Below, piece by piece: positions 26,450 through 36,129 of a DNA stretch of 64,000 nt. Origin of the DNA: Sphingobium sp. Leaf26 (lineage in GTDB: Bacteria; Pseudomonadota; Alphaproteobacteria; Sphingomonadales; Sphingomonadaceae); the NCBI RefSeq assembly GCF_001421665.1, contig NZ_LMKV01000028.1, positions 186,857 to 250,856 of the forward strand. The letters are read 5' to 3'. Numbering within the stretch: position 1 is the stretch's first letter; each line of letters begins with the position of its first letter. The notes below the pieces were generated by a model. The model saw only the letters and a program-made list of their open reading frames with translations. It searched no databases and was not told the origin of the DNA. The position numbers were made by a program, and so were the translations under genes.

Positions 26450-27208
26450 ATGCCTGTTCTCTATCATCAGTCTTTAGTCGGGACCTCTGCGGCCGCGCAC
26501 ATCCTCCTTGCGGAAAAAGATATCGCCTGCGAATATAAAAGGGTCGATCCGCTGGCCGACCCTGCCCAGGACGATCATTTTCTGACATCCCAGGATATGT
26601 GGGAGTTGCCGCTATTCGTCGACGACGATGGGGTGAAAGTATCGGATGCCGGCGCGCTTCTGGAATTTATCGACGAACGATATCCGCTAAAGCCGTTCAT
26701 GCCGCGCTACCCAAAGGGGCGTTGGCAGGCCAGAATCTGGTTGCAGATGATGAACCAGGATCTCGCTTCTGCAACGACGATCCTTGCATGGTCCGAATGG
26801 GGCCGTTTGCATCGTGATGCCGGCAAAATCGACATTCTAGCCAGGGATTTGGCTCCAGGCACGGGGCACGAGCGTCGACGGTTCTGGGTAGAAGCCCTGA
26901 AGGGATTCGACAAAGCTCGCTTGCAAGCCGCCAAGCAAAAGGCCGTGGATAAGGTGCAGGCCATAGAGGACCAGCTTGGCCGCACGAGATGGCTTGCAGG
27001 GTCGACCTATTCGATCGCCGATATTTGCGTCTGGCCCTTTGCCAAAGAGCTGCCGCGCCTCCTCCCATCGCACGCATCGGTCGCCCAAGCGTCGTTGATG
27101 CACGAATGGATTGATCGCATTGCTACCCGTGATGCCGTGATCACCGCCATGAGCGGGGCTGATAACAGCGAGTGGATGCCCGGTGCAGAGCCCATCCGAT
27201 GGGGATAG
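26450..27208 (+). CDS. Glutathione S-transferase family protein, divergent
   Basis: A 252-residue GST-like protein. The N-terminal domain includes MWELPLFVDDDGVKVSDAGALLEFID, covering the cis-proline and the glutathione gamma-glutamyl contact (Ser/Asp), followed by an all-helical C-terminal domain with the folding motif SIADICVW. The first strand lacks the usual catalytic Ser/Tyr/Cys pattern (LYHQSLVGTSAAAHILLAEK). It begins 3 bp after the previous GST stop, so the pair is co-translated and could form a heterodimer. A glutathione lyase or etherase role is plausible by context only. Confidence 0.8.
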   Translation: MPVLYHQSLVGTSAAAHILLAEKDIACEYKRVDPLADPAQDDHFLTSQDMWELPLFVDDDGVKVSDAGALLEFIDERYPLKPFMPRYPKGRWQARIWLQMMNQDLASATTILAWSEWGRLHRDAGKIDILARDLAPGTGHERRRFWVEALKGFDKARLQAAKQKAVDKVQAIEDQLGRTRWLAGSTYSIADICVWPFAKELPRLLPSHASVAQASLMHEWIDRIATRDAVITAMSGADNSEWMPGAEPIRWG

Positions 27209-27400
27209 CAATGCATGTCTCGATTAGAAATATCCAGTTTTGATAATTGGAAATCATAAATATCATTACGTTTAACACTTGTTCCAGAATTAAATAGAAA
27301 TAAGAAATTCGGCTAATTCAATAATATTTGTTCTGATAAATCGATATTGGAACATGTTTTGTTTTGGTGCGGTCAAGATGATTACAAGGATATTACTATT
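27209..27400 (+). promoter_or_regulatory. Strongly AT-rich promoter region with ATCGAT motif
   Basis: About 190 bases of very AT-rich DNA in an otherwise GC-rich window. It holds AATCGATATT at 27339-27348, a variant of the ATCGAT motif seen near gntR, about 55 bp before the dehydrogenase start. It is a likely promoter and regulator-binding region for the second LigD-like gene. Confidence 0.55.
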
Positions 27401-28282
27401 ATGACAGATATCAAGAACAGGACCGCTTTTGTGACGGGGGGAGCTAGTGGCATGGGCCTCGGCATCGCCAAGGCCTTGGCGCATGCCGGTGCACGGGTCG
27501 CGATCGCCGATATCCGCGATGATCATCTAGAAGCAGCGGTGGCAACCGGCCAGGGGGAGGGCGTCAACCTGACCCCATACCGTCTCGACGTCACTGACAG
27601 GGCCGCGCACTCGGACGTCGCAGATGCCGTAGAACGGGATCTAGGAGCAGCCTCCATCATCATCCTCAATGCGGGCATCGGTGTGCTCGGGCATATCAAG
27701 GATGCTAGCTATGCGGATTGGGACTGGATCATGGGGGTCAATCTTGGAGGCGTGCTAAACGGCGTTCGTACGTTCGTGCCCCGTCTGCGAGCCTTGAATG
27801 GAGGCGGGCACGTGCTAGCCACTTCGTCGATGGGTGGACTGGTCGTCGCCGACAGCGGGGGAATTTACTCCGCTGCAAAATTCGGTGTCACAGCCATGAT
27901 GGAATGTCTGCGGGAAGATTTGGCAGGTGATAACATTGGTGTTTCCGTCCTTTGTCCTGCTGCCGTGAACACAAATATCCACCAGCACCACGGCATGAGA
28001 CCCGCTGCCTTTGCCGATGGCAAATATACGCAGTCGGAAGAGGAAGCGGCGCAGCTCAAGCGCATGCTGTCGCATGGCATGGATCCCGATGACGTCGGCG
28101 CGTTGGTCGTAGAAGCCATCGTCGCCAATAAGCCTTTCATCTTTACCGACGGCGGACTTGCTCCTGTCGTGCGCGCGCGCCGGGACGCGTTGATCGCCTC
28201 TTTGCCGGACGAGCCGCGCAACGAAGCGCGATGGCAACAGGATCTCGCGATGCGGCAAGCCATGCGCGATCAGGCATTATGA
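27401..28282 (+). CDS. Short-chain dehydrogenase, LigD/LigL/LigN-like, second copy
   Basis: A 293-residue NAD(P)-dependent dehydrogenase paralogous to the one at 24739 but without its proline-rich tail. The nucleotide motif TGGASGMGLG, NAG at 90-92, Ser142/143, Tyr156 and Lys160 are present, and DWDWIMGVNLGGVLNG matches C-alpha dehydrogenases of sphingomonad lignin-dimer pathways as I recall them. In those strains different paralogues handle the two enantiomers of the benzylic alcohol, which would explain two copies here. The ATG at 27401 has AAGGA about 10 bases upstream. Confidence 0.88.
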   Translation: MTDIKNRTAFVTGGASGMGLGIAKALAHAGARVAIADIRDDHLEAAVATGQGEGVNLTPYRLDVTDRAAHSDVADAVERDLGAASIIILNAGIGVLGHIKDASYADWDWIMGVNLGGVLNGVRTFVPRLRALNGGGHVLATSSMGGLVVADSGGIYSAAKFGVTAMMECLREDLAGDNIGVSVLCPAAVNTNIHQHHGMRPAAFADGKYTQSEEEAAQLKRMLSHGMDPDDVGALVVEAIVANKPFIFTDGGLAPVVRARRDALIASLPDEPRNEARWQQDLAMRQAMRDQAL

Positions 28283-28414
28283 CATTGATGGTGGGGCGAC
28301 GTACGCAAGGCACAAGTGCTTGCCGAAGAGGCGTCGATCCGCACGATGCTTAGCAATTGGACTGTATAAAGGTAGAAGACCGCAGCGCTTATGCAAACCG
28401 AGCATGGAACGCCG

Positions 28415-28861
28415 ATGAACAGACAGGCGCTTGAGGAATATCTACACAGGCAGATTCCACTGGCAGCAGCAGTCGCGGCGAAGGTGGTTCATGCCGACGC
28501 ACACTCGTTGACCCTCTCTGCTCCGCTCGCGCCGAACCTCAACCACAAAAGCACCGCATTTGGAGGTAGTATCTCCGTGCTAGGCATCCTTGCTGCCTGG
28601 GCGATTGTCCATACACGGCTCGAAAGCGAGGGTGTCGCCTGCGAGGTAGTCATCCAGTCCAGCCAGATGGACTATCTCAGGCCTATAACCGGAATTTTTA
28701 CCGCAAAGTCTAGTTTGGTTCGTACCTCGGACTGGCCGATTTTCATGAAAATGCTCGCGCGAAGAAAACGGGCAAGGATTGAGGTCGGGGTGACGCTGTT
28801 CGCAGACGATCTGCCTGCCGCGACGATGACAGGACGCTTCGTTGCCTTTCGTCGAGAATAG
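28415..28861 (+). CDS. YiiD C-terminal-domain-like hotdog thioesterase
   Basis: A 148-residue protein matching the thioesterase-like domain found at the C-terminus of YiiD: LEEYLHRQIPLAAAV, then NHKSTAFGGSISVLGILAAWA, the AFGG motif on the central hotdog helix, and a closing TGRFVAF strand. These proteins are thought to hydrolyse acyl thioesters, possibly CoA or glutathione thioesters, but few are characterised. An in-frame ATG at 28391 is an alternative start; neither has a strong ribosome site. It follows the second LigD-like gene on the same strand. Confidence 0.78.
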   Translation: MNRQALEEYLHRQIPLAAAVAAKVVHADAHSLTLSAPLAPNLNHKSTAFGGSISVLGILAAWAIVHTRLESEGVACEVVIQSSQMDYLRPITGIFTAKSSLVRTSDWPIFMKMLARRKRARIEVGVTLFADDLPAATMTGRFVAFRRE

Positions 28862-29332
28862 TGTCGACCGCTGATATCGCTCCCATGTCCCTCGCCGGCG
28901 CGGCCTGAGAGCGGGTCCACCGCCCCTTCGTAGCCATAACCGCGGTGCGTGAGAATCGGGCAAACGGCAGTTTGGCAAAGGCGTGACAAAGAACGTGCAC
29001 GAGCAGATCGCCGGTACGCAGGGACGGCGATCGAGGGGCCGTACCGGAAAAATGGCCGAGCGAGTTCAGGCGCATGGGGAGCCGGTATCGACTGTACCAG
29101 CGGCCGATCCTCGACGGCAATCACCGCCATGCTCTCCGGGAGGCGGGGCAGTAAAGCCACAACCCATTGCCTGTTCCCCCCGCGTCCCGCTATGCGAAAA
29201 CAGCGCAGGGCTATCACCTCGTGTCGTAAGGGCCGCATCTTCCACTTCTGGCCCAAAAATGATCGGCCAGGGATGCTGACTGGCGTGTATGACCCGGGAC
29301 CGCAGCGAGCAGGCCCCGGATCATAATGTGTA
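28862..29332. other. Region between convergent genes, no gene recognised
   Basis: This 470-bp stretch separates the hotdog gene from a minus-strand GST. Long open frames cross it on the minus strand but their products are Arg/Pro-rich and unlike any family I know, so none is called. It may contain decayed coding sequence. Confidence 0.45.
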
Positions 29333-30082
29333 TCAAAGGCCGGCCGCCCGCAGGGTTTCGCCGATCTTGTTGGGCATGCCAAGGGCCTTTTGGACTGCGG
29401 GCCGAGCATTCATGGCCTCTAGCCAGCGCATGATGTTGGGGGTCTGCTCCAGGCTGACGAGATGGGGTGTCATGCGAGGCAAGCCAGGCGCCACGCAGTA
29501 GGTTGCTATATCCGACAGGCTGTAATCATCACCCGCGGTCCATGCATTCCTCTCCAGGATACGCTCTAGGCGGGTCACGCCTTCCGCGACCCATCGGCCC
29601 GCCTCTGCAAGCTCCGCTTCGCTGAAGCCGTCGCCAGCAATCGTCGCCCACTTCTTCTGACGGTCTCCCATCGGAACCTGGGCGATGCGGTTCGCCATCT
29701 GGTCAGGGCCAAGCTTCTGGGCGAGCGGGCGAAGCAGCATTTGCCATCCGATCCTGCTGGAATAAGGCCCGAAATAGTCATCGACCCATTTGGTCCACGT
29801 CCGCATGCGCGCGCGCCCCAGGGCACTGTCAGGCTTGAGGGAAGGGGAGGGATAGCGGTCATCAAGATATTCATTGATGACCGAGGATTCCGTGACCACC
29901 ACGCCGTCATCGCGCAAGGCGGGGACGATACCGTCAGGATGTATTGCAAGATACTCTGGTCGATGTTGCTCGAAGTTCAGCAGGTTGACGTAGTGGCTCT
30001 CGAACTCCAGCCCTTTTTCGAAGAGGCATATCAGCACCTTCACGGAGTTGGCGATCGGTTCGGCGTGGTACAGTTCCAGCAT
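29333..30082 (-). CDS. Glutathione S-transferase, LigF-type beta-etherase-like, second copy
   Basis: A 249-residue GST that I recognise as close to LigF: YHAEPIANSVKVLICLFEKG at the N-terminus with Ser13 in the ANS motif, then VPALRDDGVVVTESSVINEY, and RMRTWTKWVDDYF in the helical domain. LigF-type enzymes cleave the beta-aryl ether of lignin model dimers with inversion, adding glutathione. Compared with the copy at 25710 it keeps the ANS serine, so it is the better etherase candidate. AAAGGA precedes the ATG. It stands alone on the minus strand downstream of the TonB/MFS pair. Confidence 0.87.
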   Translation of the reverse strand: MLELYHAEPIANSVKVLICLFEKGLEFESHYVNLLNFEQHRPEYLAIHPDGIVPALRDDGVVVTESSVINEYLDDRYPSPSLKPDSALGRARMRTWTKWVDDYFGPYSSRIGWQMLLRPLAQKLGPDQMANRIAQVPMGDRQKKWATIAGDGFSEAELAEAGRWVAEGVTRLERILERNAWTAGDDYSLSDIATYCVAPGLPRMTPHLVSLEQTPNIMRWLEAMNARPAVQKALGMPNKIGETLRAAGL

Positions 30083-30236
30083 TCACGGTCCTTTCGGTGT
30101 TAGAAGAAGGGCGGCGCGACCTTGGCCGCATAGTGGTTGCATCATCTGTGCTCCCAACAGTTCCGACATGCTGATTGGCCCCAATGCCCATGCGAAGGGA
30201 GCCGCATTAGGACTGGTAGCCTCATCGGCGCGAGCA

Positions 30237-30270
30237 TGCCGGCACATCCTCGCGGGAAGATGTGCCGGCA
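30237..30270. terminator. Perfect 12-bp stem-loop downstream of MFS gene
   Basis: TGCCGGCACATC (30237-30248) pairs perfectly with GATGTGCCGGCA (30259-30270) around a 10-base loop. It lies 70 bp beyond the MFS stop codon on the minus strand and could end the tonB-MFS transcript, although no T-run follows. Confidence 0.55.
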
Positions 30271-30340
30271 CGCCATCCCAGCTAGACCAGCAACCTGACC
30301 GGGGATGTTCGTTTGATGTCGAGCGCGCGCCATGGGTCCG

Positions 30341-31705
30341 TCACGCCGTCGTCCGTATGCGGGCGACCTCCTCGCCGTACGGCTTGAGGCCCAGCGTCAG
30401 CAGGATCGCGGATCCGGCTGGAAGTACCAGGGCTGTGCAGAGCAAAGCCCACCGCAAAAGTGCCTCGCGGCCGAACACGAAATCGGTGAGCACGGCGACC
30501 ACAGTCGGGCCCGCCCCGAAGCCGATGACATTGTACATGGCCAGGAAGAGTGCAGTCATCTGGCCCCGCATGCGATTGGGCGTCACCATCATCATCGCGG
30601 CATTCTGGGAGCCGATTGCCGATACTCCGATGGCACCAGAGATGGCGATCATACCGACGGCCAGATAAGGATTGGGCATTAGCGGCATGGCGATGTGGAA
30701 TGGCAAGGCGAGCCACGTCGCCCATACCACGAGCCGAAGGCTGGCGTCGTCATAGCCCTTGCGAATGAAGCTCTCGGTGATGCGGAAGCCGATCATCAGG
30801 CCGATCGGGCTTGCCACCAGTCCGACAATGCCGGCTACGGACCCATAATGGGCCGGAGACCAGCCATGGGTACGGCTGAAGAATGCGGGGCTCCATGCTA
30901 GGGTACCGAAAAACGCGACGCTGTGCAGCGCGAGGCCGATGAACATAGGCCCGAAAACGCTGGCATTCTTGCGGATGTATCGCAAGACTTCGACAAGCGT
31001 TGGCGTATCCTTCCCGGCCGTGGCGTGGCCGCCACGACGTACTGGATCAGGGACCGTCAGGTAAAGCAGCGCAGCAAACAGCCCTGGCAAGCCGACCGCA
31101 AGGAAGGTCAGTTGCCAGGGCTTGAGCGGCCCCATGCCCAGAATGGTCAGGGGGCCGCTGGTCGAGAGGCTTCCAAGGACGAAGCCCCCCAACAGGAGCG
31201 CAAGGGCATTGCCCCCGATGAAGGCGAACGCCAACATCGACATGGCGCGCGGCAGCTTGTGCGGCGGAAACAAGTCCGACACCATCGAGGAGATTGCCGG
31301 TGCGACCCCGGCTTCGCCCGCGCCGACGCCGACGCGAAACAGAGCCAGTTGGAAGAACGACTGCGCAAGGCCGCAAAGGCCAGTCGCAACGCTCCAGATG
31401 GTGACGCAAGTTCCCAGGATGGCGCGCCGCGGTCCCCCATCTATCACCCGTGCCAAGGGCAAGCCGAGGATGAGGTAGAAGGTGATGAATGCGAAACCCA
31501 TTACGAGGCTGATTTGGGTGTCACTCAGATGCAGGTCGGCTTTGATAGGCTCGACAAGCAGGTTGACGACACCCCGATCGACATAACTGATCGTCAAGGT
31601 CACGCCGAAGACAAAAAGAGCCCACCACGCGCGGCCAGCCGGGGGCCATTCTCCTTCAGGCGGATGGGATACGGAATCGACTCCGCCTGTTTCACTGGCA
31701 AGCAT
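30341..31705 (-). CDS. MFS transporter (Spinster-like / aromatic acid type)
   Basis: A 454-residue inner-membrane permease with 12 predicted helices. It opens with WWALFVFGVTLTISYVDRGVV, has the loop 2-3 motif in the form LARVIDGGPRRAIL, and GVGAGEAGVAPAISSMVSDLFP in helix 4-5, a pattern common in Spinster-like carriers of sphingomonad catabolic clusters. It starts 25 bp after the TonB receptor stop, so outer- and inner-membrane uptake are encoded together. Substrate import is the likely role. Confidence 0.88.
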   Translation of the reverse strand: MLASETGGVDSVSHPPEGEWPPAGRAWWALFVFGVTLTISYVDRGVVNLLVEPIKADLHLSDTQISLVMGFAFITFYLILGLPLARVIDGGPRRAILGTCVTIWSVATGLCGLAQSFFQLALFRVGVGAGEAGVAPAISSMVSDLFPPHKLPRAMSMLAFAFIGGNALALLLGGFVLGSLSTSGPLTILGMGPLKPWQLTFLAVGLPGLFAALLYLTVPDPVRRGGHATAGKDTPTLVEVLRYIRKNASVFGPMFIGLALHSVAFFGTLAWSPAFFSRTHGWSPAHYGSVAGIVGLVASPIGLMIGFRITESFIRKGYDDASLRLVVWATWLALPFHIAMPLMPNPYLAVGMIAISGAIGVSAIGSQNAAMMMVTPNRMRGQMTALFLAMYNVIGFGAGPTVVAVLTDFVFGREALLRWALLCTALVLPAGSAILLTLGLKPYGEEVARIRTTA

Positions 31706-31729
31706 GCGGTGGTGCTCCTCGAGTATGAT

Positions 31730-34165
31730 TTAGAAGCGATGGCGCACGACGAGTTGCCATTCGCGCGGTCGGCCGGGTTGGCCCAGCGCGGTGCCGCTCG
31801 CTGCCACCGTCTCGAACTTGTTGAGATAATAATATTTGTTGAAGAGGTTGCTGACGGCGAGACTGACATCGATGTCCCGCTCAGGTGACTTCCAGGTGAG
31901 CTGGGCATTGGCCAGTGTATAGTCGGAAATGGAATTGAATTCGCTCGAGACCGACCCAGTATAGATATCGTCCTGGAACAGCACGTCGAACCGCGGGGTC
32001 AGGGAACCGTGGTCGCCAAGGTCGAATTCATATTGGACGCCAATGTTCCACTTCCACTTCGGCATGAATTCGCGCCGGGAGTCGAGCGTAATGCCGCCGC
32101 TGGCCGCGGCTGCGCTGATGGAGGTATATTTGAAATCGAGATAGCTGAGCGAGGCATCGATATCGAGGCCGGCCAGCGGCTTAATCCGCGTTTCGATTTC
32201 GAAGCCCTTGAGATCCGCTGTGCCGCCATTCGCGATCACATAGGCCGGTGCCGTGCCTGCCGACGGATTATAGGTTGGCGAGAAAGGATTCTCATCGATC
32301 GGAATGTTCGGATTGACGTAGGGATTGCGGTTCTGAATCAGAATATTTCGATATTTGTTCAGGAATACCGATGCGTTCAAGGTCAATGCCCGGTCGAACA
32401 ACTCGGACTTGACCCCGAGTTCGTAGGCATCGAGGGCTTCAGGGTCGAACGATACGACCTGGTTGCTGTAGAAGGGGCGAGGATTAATGCCACCGCTACG
32501 GAACCCGGTCGACCATTGCGCATAGACCATGACGTCGTCGTTCAGATGATAATCCGCGTTGATCTTGTAATCCACGCGCTTGTTCTTGGCCTCGCCGGTG
32601 ACACCATCAATCGCTGCGAGTGCGGGCGGTGGCGCACCGGTTGCCGGGTCTTCCCGATTGAATGTATAGGTCTTGCGTTCATTGGAATAGCGGATGCCCG
32701 CCGTGACGTTGAGACGATCGGTCACATGGAGGGTTCCATGGGCAAACACCGACTGGCTGCGGGAATGGGCAGGGTCGTACAGGAGCGTGTCGAAGTTGCT
32801 GGGGAAAAACACACGCCCGCCCGTGATGTCCCGCGATTTGAAGTAAAACCCACCCACGGTCCATTCGAGATGCCGGTCGAAACTGGCACCGGACAGACGC
32901 AATTCCTGGCTGAACTGCCGATGCCGGAAGTCATTGCTGACCAACTGCATACCAAAAGGTGTTTCATCGGCATCATTGTTAAAGATGCCGTGATATTCAC
33001 GATAGGCTGTAATCGACTTCAGGGACAAGCCATCGGTGATCGTCCAGTCGACCACGCCCGACAGACCCCAGTCGACCAGATCGTTGTTGCGCTGAAGCGA
33101 AATACCACCGGCCGGGAGCGTTAGCACTTGGCCCGTGCGCGTGACATAGTTGCCGCCGGAATTGTCGTATGTCGCGTAATTGCGGTAGGTGCCTGCAGTG
33201 ACAAACCGCGAATCGAAGGGGGTACCGCTCAAGAAGGAGCGACCGCGACTCTCGATGTGGGTCACAACCGAAGCCGCTGGCTCCGACTTGTCGTTGCTGA
33301 CGTCGCCTGTCAACGTGACCGATACATCACTCGACGGCGTCCAGCGCAGCGAACCACGCAAGCCGTAATATTCCTGGCCACCCTCGCTGCCGATCTTGCA
33401 GCTCTTGGACGTGCGAACCGAGGGCACGCCCGATCCGGGATTGAGGCAGCCATAGTCGTAGCTCGTGACATAGCCATCGCTGTAGCGTGCAACGCCGGCG
33501 AGCCTAACGGCCAGCTTGTCCTCGATGATCGGCAGGTTGAGGCTGCCACGAATGCCCTTGCGGTCGAAGCTGCCCAGATTGGCTTCGATCGAGCCGCTCA
33601 TCTCGTTGTCGGGCTTGCGCGAGAACAGCTTCAGCGATCCGCCAATAGAATTCTTTCCCGCCAGGGTACCTTGCGGTCCGCGCAGGATCTCGATGCGATC
33701 GACATCGACCAAGTCGAACACCGAACCGAACACCGTCGAGTAATAAACGTCATCGATATAGACGCCTACGCCAGGTTCGAGGGCGAAGTTCGTGTCGGCC
33801 TGCCCGATGCCGCGGATGAAGATCTGAGTGGCCGGACCATAAGCCGAGCCCGCGGGCTTAATCACGACGTTCGGCGCCTGCTCGCCGATGTCGCTGAGCT
33901 TGTTCAAATTGCGCGCCTGCAGCAACTGCGCATCGAGCGCCGTAATGGCAAGCGGCGTATCCTGCAGCTTCTGACTGCGGAATTGGGCGGTCACGATGAT
34001 TTCGCTGTTGGTCACTGGCGCTTGTGCACGCCCGCTCGCGGCGTCGGTCTGCGCCTGGGTTGTCTGCTTCTGGCTGGCTTGCGCGAGTGCCGGCTGGGCA
34101 ATCACCGTAGAGGCCAATAACGCAATTCGCGTGACGTGATGGTTCCGAAGCTTTGCACGCAACAT
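31730..34165 (-). CDS. TonB-dependent outer-membrane receptor
   Basis: An 811-residue receptor. The N-terminus has a signal peptide (about 1-28, ending QPALAQAS), a Gln/Ala linker, a TonB box-like SEIIVTAQFRSQ, a plug with DTPLAITALDA and GSAYGPATQIFIRGIGQ, and a 22-strand barrel region ending in an aromatic residue (VRHRF). Sphingomonads use such receptors to take up bulky aromatics, including lignin-derived dimers. GGGAGGA lies just before the ATG. The upstream gap has a GntR-type ATCGAT motif 81-100 bp from the start. It heads an operon with the MFS gene. Confidence 0.94.
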   Translation of the reverse strand: MLRAKLRNHHVTRIALLASTVIAQPALAQASQKQTTQAQTDAASGRAQAPVTNSEIIVTAQFRSQKLQDTPLAITALDAQLLQARNLNKLSDIGEQAPNVVIKPAGSAYGPATQIFIRGIGQADTNFALEPGVGVYIDDVYYSTVFGSVFDLVDVDRIEILRGPQGTLAGKNSIGGSLKLFSRKPDNEMSGSIEANLGSFDRKGIRGSLNLPIIEDKLAVRLAGVARYSDGYVTSYDYGCLNPGSGVPSVRTSKSCKIGSEGGQEYYGLRGSLRWTPSSDVSVTLTGDVSNDKSEPAASVVTHIESRGRSFLSGTPFDSRFVTAGTYRNYATYDNSGGNYVTRTGQVLTLPAGGISLQRNNDLVDWGLSGVVDWTITDGLSLKSITAYREYHGIFNNDADETPFGMQLVSNDFRHRQFSQELRLSGASFDRHLEWTVGGFYFKSRDITGGRVFFPSNFDTLLYDPAHSRSQSVFAHGTLHVTDRLNVTAGIRYSNERKTYTFNREDPATGAPPPALAAIDGVTGEAKNKRVDYKINADYHLNDDVMVYAQWSTGFRSGGINPRPFYSNQVVSFDPEALDAYELGVKSELFDRALTLNASVFLNKYRNILIQNRNPYVNPNIPIDENPFSPTYNPSAGTAPAYVIANGGTADLKGFEIETRIKPLAGLDIDASLSYLDFKYTSISAAAASGGITLDSRREFMPKWKWNIGVQYEFDLGDHGSLTPRFDVLFQDDIYTGSVSSEFNSISDYTLANAQLTWKSPERDIDVSLAVSNLFNKYYYLNKFETVAASGTALGQPGRPREWQLVVRHRF

Positions 34166-34245
34166 CTTATCCTCCCTCTATGCCCCAGGCTTTGCCTGGC
34201 GATTATCAATCAAGAACTGCGATATAAAAGATGATTCGGCTTTAG

Positions 34246-34265
34246 GTCAAATTTAATCGATAATT
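34246..34265. promoter_or_regulatory. GntR-type motif before the TonB receptor
   Basis: GTCAAATTTAATCGATAATT, a 20-base sequence that matches 36122-36141 at 19 of 20 positions. It lies 81 bp upstream of the TonB receptor start in AT-rich DNA, placing it in the promoter. Proposed binding site for the GntR regulator at 36130. Confidence 0.6.
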
Positions 34266-34389
34266 TCCGTGATAGTGCTGGAAAGAGGATGACCACTCAC
34301 GGTAGCGACCTGCCATGATGGTCGACCAAGGATGGCAAAAGCACCCGATCTGGGATCCGACGGACGACAGCATCACGGCGTCGGCGACC

Positions 34390-35808
34390 TTATCTGAGCA
34401 GCACAAGTTCCTCGGCCATGCTCGGATGGAGTGCCATGGTGGCGTCGAAATCGCGTTTCGTGAGGCCGGCTTTCACCGCGATCGCCGCGGCCTGCAGGAT
34501 CTCGGGCGCATCGGGGCCGATCATATGGAGACCCAGCACCCTGTCGCTCGTCCCATCCACCACCATCTTGTACAGCGCCCGCTCCGTCCGTCCGGTCAGG
34601 GTATTTTTCATGGGTCTGAAGTCACTACGGAATATCTTGATGACAGGGTGGATCAGGCGGGCGGCAGCCTCGGTCAATCCAACCGACGCAAGGGGCGGCT
34701 GGCTGAAACAGGCGCTGGGGATCGCTTCATAATCGACAGGCGCTTTGTGGTCGCCGAAGAACGCATCGGCAAAAGCCTGTCCTTCGCGAATGGCAACCGG
34801 CGTGAGTTGAACGCGGTTGGTGACGTCGCCGACGGCAAAGATGCTTTTGCAGGTCGTGGCACCGTACTCGCCCACGATGATGGCGCCCGCCGCGTCAGTG
34901 GCAACGCCTGCGGTTTCGAGACCGAGCCCGCCGGTATAGGGCTGTCGTCCCATCGCGTAGACGAGGCGGTCGCATCGGACGGCCTCGCCTTTTGAAAGTC
35001 CAATCAGCAGCGACCCATCGGGTTGGCGTTCGACGCTGCGAAGGTCGGTGCCGGTTCTAAAGCTTATGCCCTTGTCAGCGCTTGCCTGTACGAGACGATC
35101 GACCAGTTCCTGGTCATAGCCCCTGAGCATTGTCTCTGACCGGACGACGACTGAGACGGAGGAACCAAGGGCATTGAACAGGCCTGCAAACTCCTGTGCG
35201 ATATATCCACCCCCCAGGATCACGACGCGTCGAGGCAGTTCAGCCAGGCCAAAGACCTCATTGGACGTGATGCCCAGGTCAGCGCCAGGCAGCGCATCGA
35301 CCGTTGGCATGATCGGCCAGGCTCCCACGGCAAGAAGTATCCGGCGGGCGGTCATGGTCCGGCCATTGGCCAGTTGCACGATATGCGGGCCTGCCAGGCG
35401 AGCCCGTTCCAGATGGATCGAGACATTATGTTTGCGCAGGGTCGCCTCGTATAGGCCGTTGAGACGGCTGACCTCGGCCTGTACGTTGTCCCGCAGGATC
35501 TGCCAGTCGAACTGTCGGGCAGGCAGATGCCACCCCAGCGATTCCGCGCCGGCAAGATCTTCGGCGAAACTCGCTCCATACAGGAGGAGCTTCTTGGGTA
35601 CGCAGCCGCGGATCACGCACGTCCCGCCAACACGATGCTCTTCTGCCAGTCCGACGCGCGCGCCGTGGGCAGCCGCGACCCTTGCCGCACGTACCCCTCC
35701 CGAGCCGGCGCCTATGACGAAAAGATCGTAGTCAAATCGCTCCCCGTCCTTGGTCAGTCCGTCTTGCGCACCCAAGGATTTTTCAACGCCTGCTTCACCT
35801 GCTGTCAT
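34390..35808 (-). CDS. gor: Glutathione-disulfide reductase
   Basis: NADPH-dependent flavoprotein that regenerates GSH from GSSG. The 472-residue protein has FAD motif GAGSGGVRAA, redox cysteines Cys64 and Cys69 (GTCVIRGCVPKK), the NADPH motif GGGYIAQEFA, FAVGD for FAD, and C-terminal base His461-Glu466 (HPSMAEE). The VIRGCVPKK form is characteristic of glutathione reductases. Beta-etherase pathways consume GSH, so its place among four GST genes is logical. The N-terminus is about 20 residues longer than usual and the ribosome site is weak, so the start is uncertain. Confidence 0.9.
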   Translation of the reverse strand: MTAGEAGVEKSLGAQDGLTKDGERFDYDLFVIGAGSGGVRAARVAAAHGARVGLAEEHRVGGTCVIRGCVPKKLLLYGASFAEDLAGAESLGWHLPARQFDWQILRDNVQAEVSRLNGLYEATLRKHNVSIHLERARLAGPHIVQLANGRTMTARRILLAVGAWPIMPTVDALPGADLGITSNEVFGLAELPRRVVILGGGYIAQEFAGLFNALGSSVSVVVRSETMLRGYDQELVDRLVQASADKGISFRTGTDLRSVERQPDGSLLIGLSKGEAVRCDRLVYAMGRQPYTGGLGLETAGVATDAAGAIIVGEYGATTCKSIFAVGDVTNRVQLTPVAIREGQAFADAFFGDHKAPVDYEAIPSACFSQPPLASVGLTEAAARLIHPVIKIFRSDFRPMKNTLTGRTERALYKMVVDGTSDRVLGLHMIGPDAPEILQAAAIAVKAGLTKRDFDATMALHPSMAEELVLLR

Positions 35809-36129
35809 GCCCGCTTACACCTGCACACCGGACGTGCTGCCCGGTCAGTTCGAAGGAACCACGCCTCCAAGGTCATGCGCCGACCAAGGCAGCGTGGATG
35901 CGATGCTGGCGCTTGGCATCAGGTTTGGGCTTGACGGCAGTCCCGCCGGTCGGTTGGTCGACCGGACCACACGCTCTGCGCCGCGATCGCGAAGGGCGCA
36001 GGACGGCAGTCGCCCTGCACGACCAGCCGCTTAACAAAGGCGCACCGCAACGGAGTTCCGCAAGCCGCTTTACCATATCAAGCGGCAACGCCACGGCGCA
36101 TAAACGATAAATTTTGATTAAGTCAAATT
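35809..36129. promoter_or_regulatory. Region between gntR and gor with long AT-rich inverted repeat
   Basis: No gene is supported in the GC-rich part (35809-36090). At 36105-36135 a 31-bp inverted repeat pairs 12 of 13 arm positions (CGATAAATTTTGA against TCAAATTTTATCG). Its right arm joins the ATCGATAAT motif and overlaps the end of gntR. It may be a regulator-binding site serving gor or a downstream promoter. Confidence 0.5.

Noticed and set aside
28672-29409. Minus-strand frame of 245 codons across the gap after the hotdog gene
   Set aside because: Overlaps the hotdog gene and a GST on the opposite or same strand, Arg/Pro-rich, no conserved motif.
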